Under the pieces are notes generated by a model. That model was not told the DNA's origin and ran no database searches. It saw only the letters and a program-made list of their open reading frames with translations. Of a stretch of 6,095 nucleotides of DNA, positions 1 to 4,425 are shown in pieces; position 1 is the first letter of the stretch; each line of letters opens with the position of its first letter. The DNA lies in NCBI GenBank assembly GCA_023423405.1, contig JAFAFR010000097.1:1-6095 (forward strand), written 5' to 3'. Both the position numbers and the translations under genes were made by a program. Origin of the DNA: Bacteroidota bacterium. Lineage in GTDB: Bacteria; Bacteroidota; Bacteroidia; Chitinophagales; Chitinophagaceae.

Positions 1-41
1 TTCGCATATAAGTATTTTTGTAAAGGTAGCTATAAAACAAA

Positions 42-71
42 AAAAATCTTCAGATATTTCTGAAGATTTTT
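42..71. terminator. Bidirectional intrinsic terminator hairpin
   Basis: A perfect 13-bp stem is seen (42-54 with 59-71) around a 4-nt TATT loop. It has an A-run at the left and a T-run at the right, so it can end transcripts in both directions. It lies directly downstream, on the minus strand, of a tRNA-3'-end-like sequence at 72-89. The simplest reading is that it is the native terminator of a tRNA gene whose 3' end was the integration target. It would also shield the element from host transcripts. Confidence 0.8.
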
Positions 72-89
72 CGTAGCCCGTAGGGGACT
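72..89 (-). other. Putative attachment site: tRNA 3'-end-like fragment
   Basis: Read on the minus strand this stretch is AGTCCCCTACGGGCTACG. That fits the end of a T-loop (AGT), a T-stem strand (CCCCT) and an acceptor strand (ACGGGCT) of a tRNA. The rest of the tRNA is missing: beyond position 90 the sequence becomes AT-rich and cannot form a T-arm. A 3' tRNA fragment next to a terminator on one side and an integrase gene about 180 bp away on the other is the layout left at the junction distal to the intact tRNA when an element inserts into a tRNA 3' end. The tRNA identity cannot be told, and the second att copy is outside the window. This is inference from layout and base pattern. Confidence 0.4.
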
Positions 90-111
90 AAAATAAAGGA
101 AATACTTCTTA

Positions 112-126
112 AGTGTACTTAATTGA
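112..126 (+). repeat. 15-bp repeat left of the integrase gene, copy 1
   Basis: AGTGTACTTAATTGA here recurs as AGTGTATTTAATTGA at 1662-1676, with 14 of 15 bases identical. The two copies flank the integrase gene in the same orientation, one near the proposed element end and one inside the iteron-like region. Such sites could be arm-type binding sites for the integrase or an excision factor, but nothing in the sequence proves this. Confidence 0.4.
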
Positions 127-202
127 ATTCTTCTGTAAATCCTTTATTCATAGGTAAAGATATAATAAATCAATTAAATATCATTAAATTTTATTTTAGT
201 AT

Positions 203-267
203 TTAGTACAAATTAGTACAAGTAATGATTAAATTTTGTACTTTTGATATGTTAAAGTAAAGTACAA
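203..267. promoter_or_regulatory. Cluster of AGTACAA sites, putative operator or integrase arm sites
   Basis: Four copies of the heptamer AGTACAA lie in 65 bp. Three are direct (205-211, 215-221, 261-267) and one is inverted (TTGTACT, 236-242). The first two sit in 9-bp TTAGTACAA repeats spaced exactly 10 bp apart, one helical turn. The inverted copy overlaps the -7 box of the integrase promoter, and the last copy overlaps the A of its start codon. This placement suggests autoregulation of the integrase gene, by the integrase itself or by an element-encoded regulator. Confidence 0.5.
239..246 (+). promoter_or_regulatory. -7 promoter box of the integrase gene
   Basis: TACTTTTG matches the Bacteroidota -7 consensus TAnnTTTG exactly. 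Transcription would start near 250, giving a leader of only about 15 nt before the ATG at 267. No good -33 TTG/TTTG is seen at the usual distance, so the promoter may be weak or need an activator. It overlaps an inverted AGTACAA site. Confidence 0.5.
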
Positions 268-1616
268 TGCCTTCAGTAGATTTTCAATTACGATCCTTAA
301 AGCTGAATGATCCTTTTTCAGCAAGATTAAGATTCCTTTTATCAGATAAGCAGTTGGTTTTAGAAGCCAAAACAGAACTTTATGTATTCACACCGGAAGA
401 AGTGTTGGAAATGCCATTGGTGAATGGTAAAAAGTTTTGGAAAGACAATCGTAAAAAGAAGAAGCTTGATTTGGATAAACAAACAAGAATGGTGAGAATT
501 CTTAATGATCAAGATGATTTAAGAAAGTTTATTCTTGAAAGATGTGAAGCTGATAATTATGATGAAGATAATCTTCCTACAAAAGAATGGTTTCAATCCA
601 TAGTTAAAGAATACTTCAATAATCTTAAGAAGATCAAATTTGAAAAAGAACAAGAAAGTGAATCTTTGCTAATCCAGGATCATTTTGATAGGTACATTAA
701 ATTAAAAAGGAATGTATTAGCACCAAGAACAATTCTTAAGCTTGAGGATACAAAGAAGATTTTCAAGAAGTTTGAGGATTATGAATCTTCCATAAAAGGA
801 TTTGATGTTAAGCATTTGCTTACTGATGTGAATCCTGAATTCCAATATGAATTGGAAGAATATCTTTCCGGAAAGCTTCTTTATTCCAGGAATACCATAG
901 CTAAAACAATTAAGATCCTTAAGACAATATGTAATTATGCACAGAAGCGTGGTGTACAATTGAACAGAAGTTACGGATTGGTAGGTTTACCTTATGATGA
1001 AAAGGATGTGGTTTATCTTTCTTTTTCTGAACTAAAGAAGATCAAGGAGTGTAAAGATATACCTGAAGAATATGAGAATGCAAGGCAATGGCTTTATCTT
1101 TCTTGTTTTGTTGGCCAAAGAATTTCTGATTTTATGAGATTTGATAAGAATATGATCAGAAAGGAAGGTGAAGATTATTTCATTGATTTTGTTCAGGAAA
1201 AGACCGGTAAAAAGATAGCCTTACTTCTTCATTCTGAAGTTGTAAAAATCCTTAAAAAGAATAATATGAACTTTCCTTCACCGATGTATGAACAACAATA
1301 CAACGATCAAATAAAGGAAGTCTGTAAGTATGCAAAGATCAATGATCAAACAAAAGGATCTGTACTTAAAGAAATCAAAGAAGGTGTATGGCGAAAAGTA
1401 GATGGAACTTATGAAAAGTGGGAACTGATCGGCAGTCATATTGGAAGGAAATCTTATTGTACTAACTTTTATTCAAAGATTCCTACAAGCTTACTTCTTG
1501 AGGTTTCCGGCCATTCTGAAGAAAGAACTTTACTTTCCTATATCGGTAAGAAAGATCCTGAAAATGCAAAACAGATGAAGAAATACTATGATGAAATTGA
1601 TATTAATGAAGGTTAA
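267..1616 (+). CDS. Tyrosine-type site-specific recombinase (phage-type integrase)
   Basis: A 449-aa integrase that would catalyse integration and excision of the element by strand exchange through a 3'-phosphotyrosine link. Residues about 1-95 fit the Bacteroidota Arm DNA-binding domain. Residues about 130-235 fit the SAM-like core-binding domain. Residues about 245-430 form the catalytic domain. Visible catalytic residues are Arg285 (GQRISD), the beta-strand Lys312 (EKTGKK), His391 and Arg394 (HIGRK), His416 (SGHS) and the nucleophile Tyr425 (LLSYIG). The set is complete, so the enzyme should be active. The ATG at 267 is preceded by an A-rich leader without Shine-Dalgarno, normal for Bacteroidota, and the N-terminus has family-like length. 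The gene stands alone behind its own -7 box, about 180 bp from a tRNA-like attachment sequence, as expected for an element-borne integrase. The family call is secure; the subfamily is not. Confidence 0.95.
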   Translation: MPSVDFQLRSLKLNDPFSARLRFLLSDKQLVLEAKTELYVFTPEEVLEMPLVNGKKFWKDNRKKKKLDLDKQTRMVRILNDQDDLRKFILERCEADNYDEDNLPTKEWFQSIVKEYFNNLKKIKFEKEQESESLLIQDHFDRYIKLKRNVLAPRTILKLEDTKKIFKKFEDYESSIKGFDVKHLLTDVNPEFQYELEEYLSGKLLYSRNTIAKTIKILKTICNYAQKRGVQLNRSYGLVGLPYDEKDVVYLSFSELKKIKECKDIPEEYENARQWLYLSCFVGQRISDFMRFDKNMIRKEGEDYFIDFVQEKTGKKIALLLHSEVVKILKKNNMNFPSPMYEQQYNDQIKEVCKYAKINDQTKGSVLKEIKEGVWRKVDGTYEKWELIGSHIGRKSYCTNFYSKIPTSLLLEVSGHSEERTLLSYIGKKDPENAKQMKKYYDEIDINEG

Positions 1617-1661
1617 TTTCTGAATTTATGTACTGACAAGTTTGACAAGTCTGACAAGTTG

Positions 1662-1676
1662 AGTGTATTTAATTGA
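1662..1676 (+). repeat. 15-bp repeat, copy 2
   Basis: AGTGTATTTAATTGA is the second copy of the sequence at 112-126, with one T/C difference. It lies inside the iteron-like region directly after the first TGACAAGT cluster and overlaps the start of the 14-bp repeat at 1671. Confidence 0.4.
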
Positions 1677-1769
1677 TAATCAGCAAGATATAATTGAAAA
1701 AAGCCTGACAACATTTTGACAAGTCTGACAAGTTTGACGAAAAAGCAAGATAAATAATTGATAATCAGC
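1671..1769 (+). repeat. Pair of 14-bp direct repeats with an inner palindrome
   Basis: AATTGATAATCAGC occurs at 1671-1684 and 1756-1769, exactly conserved, 85 bp apart. Each copy contains the odd palindrome TGAT-A-ATCA, a plausible dimer site. AGCAAGATA also occurs twice (1682-1690 and 1744-1752), each time followed closely by AATTGA. These words alternate with the TGACAAGT clusters and belong to the same duplicated unit. Confidence 0.65.
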
Positions 1770-1810
1770 TTTATAAAGAGTGACAAGTTTAATATTAAAG
1801 TATAGTAAAA

Positions 1811-2578
1811 ATGGAAGAACTAAATTATCTTGAAATTATCCTGGATGGTATTTCAAAAGAACCATCAAGGAAGAATCTTGCGGATTATTTTTATAGGAAT
1901 TACAAAAAAGCGCAAGAAAGGCATTATTCATCTTACGAATTCTTCACTGGATTAACTTCTGAAATCACAATTCTGATAGATGAATACAGATCAGCAAAAA
2001 AGAGGATACTTGAAGATGTGGAGGATAGAACTAAAGTAGCAGTAAGCAATCCTTTCCTTTCTGATGAAGAAAAACTGAAAAGAATTGATCAGGCAAAAGA
2101 TAAAATAAATTTGATTTCTGAAACGGATTACAAAGCATTAGATCTCGCTGACATTTCCGGAAACAAATATTCAGGATCACTTACTTTAGGAAGTATCAAT
2201 GCTATTTTTAGTTTCATTGAAATGGCTTTTGAAAAAGTCAAGGAAGAAGAGATTCGGAAAACTAAAGATGCACGACCAAAAAATGATAAACTTTTTGAAG
2301 AATACTTCATTAGTCTACCGAAAGATATTAAAGGACTGAAAGAATATATGGCGAAAAGGAAAGGTAAGGAGTTAGCCGGTATCATTTGCGTATTGCAAGA
2401 AAACGGATACCTTCCTGAAAAAATAAACAGATCAGGTTTCTTAAAGTCTATTGGTGGATCAATCAATATTAGTGGCGTTAATGATTTCTTGAAAGAGGAT
2501 GAAGATTTAATTAGTGTTATTTCTTACGATCGTGATTATTTAGAAAGCATTCAGAAACAGATAGTTAAGTTTGTGTAA
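1811..2578 (+). CDS. Hypothetical protein, 255 aa, element-borne
   Basis: I do not recognise this protein. It is highly charged and looks mainly alpha-helical, with no signal peptide or membrane segment, so it is probably cytoplasmic. Residues 50-110 are rich in Lys, Glu and Asp (RSAKKRILEDVEDR) and could form a helical or coiled-coil stretch. A hinge of Lys and charged residues lies at 142-160. Residues about 185-235 form a compact C-terminal region (ELAGIICVLQENGYL, then an SIGGSINISGVNDFL stretch) that faintly recalls C-terminal parts of RteC-like Bacteroidota element proteins, too weakly to name it. The start ATG at 1811 follows an A-rich leader with no Shine-Dalgarno. The gene sits between the iteron-like array and the small-RNA region, so a role in replication control or excision is possible but only inferred from position. 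Confidence 0.85.
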   Translation: MEELNYLEIILDGISKEPSRKNLADYFYRNYKKAQERHYSSYEFFTGLTSEITILIDEYRSAKKRILEDVEDRTKVAVSNPFLSDEEKLKRIDQAKDKINLISETDYKALDLADISGNKYSGSLTLGSINAIFSFIEMAFEKVKEEEIRKTKDARPKNDKLFEEYFISLPKDIKGLKEYMAKRKGKELAGIICVLQENGYLPEKINRSGFLKSIGGSINISGVNDFLKEDEDLISVISYDRDYLESIQKQIVKFV

Positions 2579-2600
2579 TAGTGTATTTCTGTAAAAATAT

Positions 2601-2624
2601 AGAATCATACAGAATCATACAGAA
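2601..2624 (+). repeat. 10-bp tandem repeat upstream of a -7 box
   Basis: AGAATCATAC occurs twice in tandem (2601-2610, 2611-2620), and a third partial copy AGAA follows at 2621. The period of 10 bp equals one helical turn. The repeat ends about 20 bp before a TAnnTTTG box, where an activator or repressor could act. Confidence 0.5.
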
Positions 2625-2643
2625 GAAATATAATGAATTGAAA

Positions 2644-2651
2644 TACTTTTG
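2644..2651 (+). promoter_or_regulatory. Candidate -7 box for the HTH-DUF3987-primase operon
   Basis: TACTTTTG matches TAnnTTTG exactly and is identical to the box before the integrase gene. No TTG lies 17-23 bp upstream, but the 10-bp tandem repeat is there instead. Transcription would start near 2655 and give a leader of about 165 nt before the HTH gene, fully overlapping the proposed minus-strand small RNA. It is also the only exact -7 box on this strand that I found between the 255-aa gene and the HTH gene. Confidence 0.35.
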
Positions 2652-2660
2652 AATTGAGAT

Positions 2661-2692
2661 AATAAAAAACCACCGATGGAAACCACCGATGG
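2661..2692 (-). terminator. Minus-strand intrinsic terminator
   Basis: The 13-bp word AACCACCGATGGA is repeated head to tail (2668-2680, 2681-2693). On the minus strand this gives CCAUCGGUGG, a UUU loop and CCAUCGGUGG. These pair over 10 bp with two G-U wobbles and run into UUUUUUAUU. On the plus strand the same pairs become two C-A mismatches and no U-run follows, so the structure is built for leftward transcripts. No minus-strand gene is nearby, which points to a small RNA ending here. Confidence 0.7.
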
Positions 2693-2701
2693 ATTTGTAT
2701 C

Positions 2702-2722
2702 AAAAAGAATACTTTCTTTTTT
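2702..2722 (+). terminator. A/T-rich hairpin with T-run, possible weak plus-strand attenuator
   Basis: AAAAAGAA (2702-2709) and TTCTTTTT (2714-2721) pair over 8 bp around TACT, and the right arm runs on as TTTTTT. In a plus-strand leader this could act as a weak terminator or attenuator before the HTH gene. On the other strand it is the inner hairpin of the proposed small RNA. The stem has only one G-C pair, so its strength is doubtful. Confidence 0.3.
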
Positions 2723-2754
2723 AAGCTAAAAAGTTGGGGAACGAATTAGCATAC

Positions 2755-2783
2755 CAAAGATACAAATTTCTTCAATTTCCAAA
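2755..2783 (-). promoter_or_regulatory. Minus-strand promoter of the putative small RNA
   Basis: On the minus strand TTTG (2783-2780) is followed after 17 nt by TATCTTTG (2762-2755), which fits TAnnTTTG. The 17-nt spacer is within the 17-23 nt range known for Flavobacterium promoters. It is the only site I found in the window with both boxes well placed, and it lies in a region with no minus-strand protein gene. Confidence 0.6.
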
Positions 2784-2794
2784 GGTGGTGAATG

Positions 2795-2817
2795 TTAAAC
2801 CATTAAACCATTTACCA
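2795..2817 (+). repeat. 8-bp tandem repeat before the HTH start codon
   Basis: TTAAACCA is repeated at 2795-2802 and 2803-2810, followed by the shorter TTTACCA at 2811-2817. It ends 2 bp before the ATG at 2820, so a bound protein here would cover the ribosome start site or an initiating transcript. It may be an operator for the HTH protein itself. Confidence 0.45.
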
Positions 2818-2819
2818 GG

Positions 2820-3059
2820 ATGGAAAATCCATTTGAATTATTAAAGGCAGATTTTAAGAAAGATCTTCAAGAAATTCACCTGAAACTTGACAAAGCCTTA
2901 TCCTTAATTCCTGATGAAGATCAGGATCTTCTGACACCACAAGAATTTGCAAAGGCAGTAAAAAAGACAATGCCGACCATTTGGCGATGGGAAACAGAAG
3001 GAAAGATAAATCCAATTCTTATTGCCGGTAAAAAGTTTTACAAGAATCCTAAAAAGTAA
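2820..3059 (+). CDS. Small helix-turn-helix protein (HTH_17, excisionase/AlpA-like)
   Basis: A 79-aa DNA-binding protein of the MerR-like HTH_17 type, common in Bacteroidota islands. Residues 1-32 form a charged helix (FKKDLQEIHLKLDKAL) that may dimerise. The motif begins at LLTPQEFAKAV (37-47) and continues through TMPTIWRWETEGKI (50-63), where TIWRWE is the typical recognition helix. IAGKKFYK (68-75) is the short wing. The length is normal and nothing is missing. The ATG at 2820 directly follows tandem TTAAACCA repeats. The DUF3987 gene starts only 4 bp after its stop, so the two are cotranscribed. In related elements such proteins act as excisionase or as activators of the replication genes, as AlpA does in phage satellites. 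That role is inferred here from family and position. Confidence 0.88.
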   Translation: MENPFELLKADFKKDLQEIHLKLDKALSLIPDEDQDLLTPQEFAKAVKKTMPTIWRWETEGKINPILIAGKKFYKNPKK

Positions 3060-3063
3060 AACA

Positions 3064-4425
3064 ATGGCAGAAGTAAAACTAAACTTTAAAGATCTGAAAT
3101 CACTTAATGGAGTGGCTTCAGCAGATTCACCTGAAGAATTTCCATTGGAAATCTTTTCACCTGATTTCCAAAGAATCGTAAAGGAAACTTCAGAAAACAA
3201 TAACTATCCAATAGAAGTTATATCAGCTTTTCTTTTGGGTGGAATTTCTTCAGCCATTGGTAATTCTTGTAAGATTCAAGTTTTGAAAGGATGGAAGGAA
3301 AGTGCGATCTTATATATTGTTGTAGTTGGGAATTCAGGAGTGATGAAAACTGCACCTTTAAACTTTGCCATTGATCCTTTTGTAAAGCTGAATCAAAAGG
3401 CACAAAGATTCTTCCATAAAGAAATGGAATCCTATAAAGCTGAAATCTTAAAGAATCCTTTGCTGAAGGAAACCTTGAAAAAACCTGAACTTTTCCGGTA
3501 TGTAATGAATGATGCAACAATTGAAGCAGTTGCAAAAAGGCATAGTGTAAACAAAAGATCAATCCTTCTTTATATGGATGAATTGAAAGCCTTTTTTATG
3601 AATTTCACCAGGTATGGAAAAGGTGGAAGCGATCAGCAACAATGGTTAAGCAGTTTTTCAGGAACTTCACTTCAGAAGGATCGTGTTGAAGATGAAAAAT
3701 CTATCATTATTGCGAATCCACATATCACAATTATGGGTGGAATTCAGCCGGAAGTTTATAAGCAAGTTTTCACAAAAGATTTTGTTCACGATGGTATGGC
3801 TGATCGTTTTTTGGTATTCAAGCCACAAATAAAACAAGCAAGAAGGATTGATGAAAGTAAAGAACTTTCAGATGATATTCCTGAATTATGGGAAGAAATT
3901 ATCAAACGGATTTTTGAAATTCCTTTAGGTGATAAACCACATATCTTAAGCTTTAGCCAGGAAGCCAAAAGATATTGGATTGATTGGTACAATAGTTTTG
4001 AATATACTGAAAATGATGTTCAATCTTCAATTGATGCCAAGATTCAAACGTATTGTGCGAGATTCAGCCTGATTCTTCAGATCACAAAAGATGTATTCAG
4101 GCAAGGTGGATTCAGAATGGAAGTTGATTTGGAATCCGTTCAAGGTGCAGTAAGATTGGCTGAATACTTTAAGGTGAATGCACAGAAGATGAGAAAAGAA
4201 GCTGATCTTCTTGATCCGGTAGATCTTCTTACTGAAAACGAAAAAGAACTATATGAACTTCTTCCTGATGAATTTACAACGGGTGAAGGCCAAAAGATCG
4301 TTAAGGATACCGAACTGATGGGTGATACTACATTCAGAACTAAATTCTTAAAGAATAAAGATTTGTTTGTTTTGGTAAGTACGGGAAATTGGAGAAAAGC
4401 AAGGAGAGATGGAAGCCAGGAATGA
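3064..4425 (+). CDS. DUF3987 family P-loop protein, probable replication helicase-like ATPase
   Basis: A 453-aa protein of the DUF3987 family, which accompanies primases in mobile elements and is thought to be a helicase-like replication ATPase. Visible motifs are a Walker A-like GNSGVMKT (89-96, Lys95), with Met in place of the usual Gly before Lys; a Walker B-like LLYMDEL (168-174, Asp172-Glu173); GGIQPE (225-230); and DGMADRF (243-249), where the Arg may be the finger residue. The last 60 or so residues (LYELLPDEFTTGEGQK and on) look like a winged helix. I chose the ATG at 3064, 4 bp after the HTH stop. An in-frame ATG at 3022 exists, but it would lie inside the HTH gene and add 14 residues unlike the family. 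The end overlaps the primase gene by 17 bp, so translation is probably coupled. It ends in TGA, so TGA is a working stop here. The biochemical role is known family-wide only by association. Confidence 0.88.
   Translation: MAEVKLNFKDLKSLNGVASADSPEEFPLEIFSPDFQRIVKETSENNNYPIEVISAFLLGGISSAIGNSCKIQVLKGWKESAILYIVVVGNSGVMKTAPLNFAIDPFVKLNQKAQRFFHKEMESYKAEILKNPLLKETLKKPELFRYVMNDATIEAVAKRHSVNKRSILLYMDELKAFFMNFTRYGKGGSDQQQWLSSFSGTSLQKDRVEDEKSIIIANPHITIMGGIQPEVYKQVFTKDFVHDGMADRFLVFKPQIKQARRIDESKELSDDIPELWEEIIKRIFEIPLGDKPHILSFSQEAKRYWIDWYNSFEYTENDVQSSIDAKIQTYCARFSLILQITKDVFRQGGFRMEVDLESVQGAVRLAEYFKVNAQKMRKEADLLDPVDLLTENEKELYELLPDEFTTGEGQKIVKDTELMGDTTFRTKFLKNKDLFVLVSTGNWRKARRDGSQE
4401..4406 (+). promoter_or_regulatory. 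Shine-Dalgarno-like AAGGAG before the primase start
   Basis: AAGGAG lies 2 nt before the ATG at 4409. That spacing is shorter than usual, but this is the only clear purine-rich site before a start codon in the window. Because the primase start lies inside the end of the DUF3987 gene, it may serve reinitiation by ribosomes finishing that gene. Confidence 0.3.

Larger units (their letters stand above)
1634..1788 (+). repeat. Iteron-like array of TGACAAGT repeats
   Basis: Six exact copies of TGACAAGT start at 1634, 1643, 1652, 1717, 1726 and 1781, and two degenerate copies at 1706 (TGACAACA) and 1735 (TGACGAAA). Within clusters the period is exactly 9 bp, with the ninth base T or C. The stretch 1634-1684 recurs in diverged form at 1717-1769, so the array arose by duplication of a unit of about 84 bp. 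All copies point the same way. This 194-bp intergenic region holds no gene, and I see no exact TAnnTTTG box in it. Regular directly repeated sites in AT-rich DNA are typical of iteron origins or multimeric regulator sites. Which one applies here is unknown. Confidence 0.75.
2661..2751 (-). ncRNA. Putative small antisense RNA, about 90 nt
   Basis: A full minus-strand transcription unit is visible: a promoter with both boxes at 2755-2783, an expected start near 2751, and an intrinsic terminator whose U-run ends at 2661. In between there is no start codon with a meaningful reading frame. The predicted RNA has a C-rich stretch CGUUCCCCAAC near its 5' end, then an A/U-rich hairpin (8-bp stem, 4-nt AGUA loop, plus-strand 2702-2721), then the terminator hairpin. 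It lies opposite the leader of the HTH-DUF3987-primase operon, so antisense control of that operon is an attractive guess. It could instead act in trans, or be a spurious promoter-terminator pair. I do not recognise it as a known RNA family. Confidence 0.5.

Noticed and set aside
717..959. Minus-strand open frame of 80 codons inside the integrase gene
   Set aside because: It lies wholly within a well-supported gene, is rich in Cys, Phe and Ile as antisense frames of AT-rich genes are, and has no promoter or recognisable domain.
1634..1788. CRISPR array
   Set aside because: The repeats are only 8-9 bp long and mostly contiguous, with no spacers of constant length and no cas genes.
2128..2466. 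Minus-strand open frame of 112 codons inside the 255-aa gene
   Set aside because: It is antisense to a real coding frame, with Ser/Phe/Leu-rich composition and no domain.
3022..3063. Upstream ATG at 3022 as the DUF3987 start
   Set aside because: It lies inside the HTH gene and adds 14 residues unlike the family; the ATG at 3064 has the normal short gap.
2904..3200. Minus-strand open frame of 98 codons across the HTH and DUF3987 starts
   Set aside because: It overlaps two supported genes, and the minus-strand promoter at 2755-2783 lies downstream of it, so it cannot serve it. The minus-strand terminator at 2661 could end such a transcript, but the protein looks like noise.
3218..3992. Two minus-strand open frames (3218-3562, 3786-3992) inside the DUF3987 gene
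   Set aside because: Both are antisense shadows with no family resemblance.
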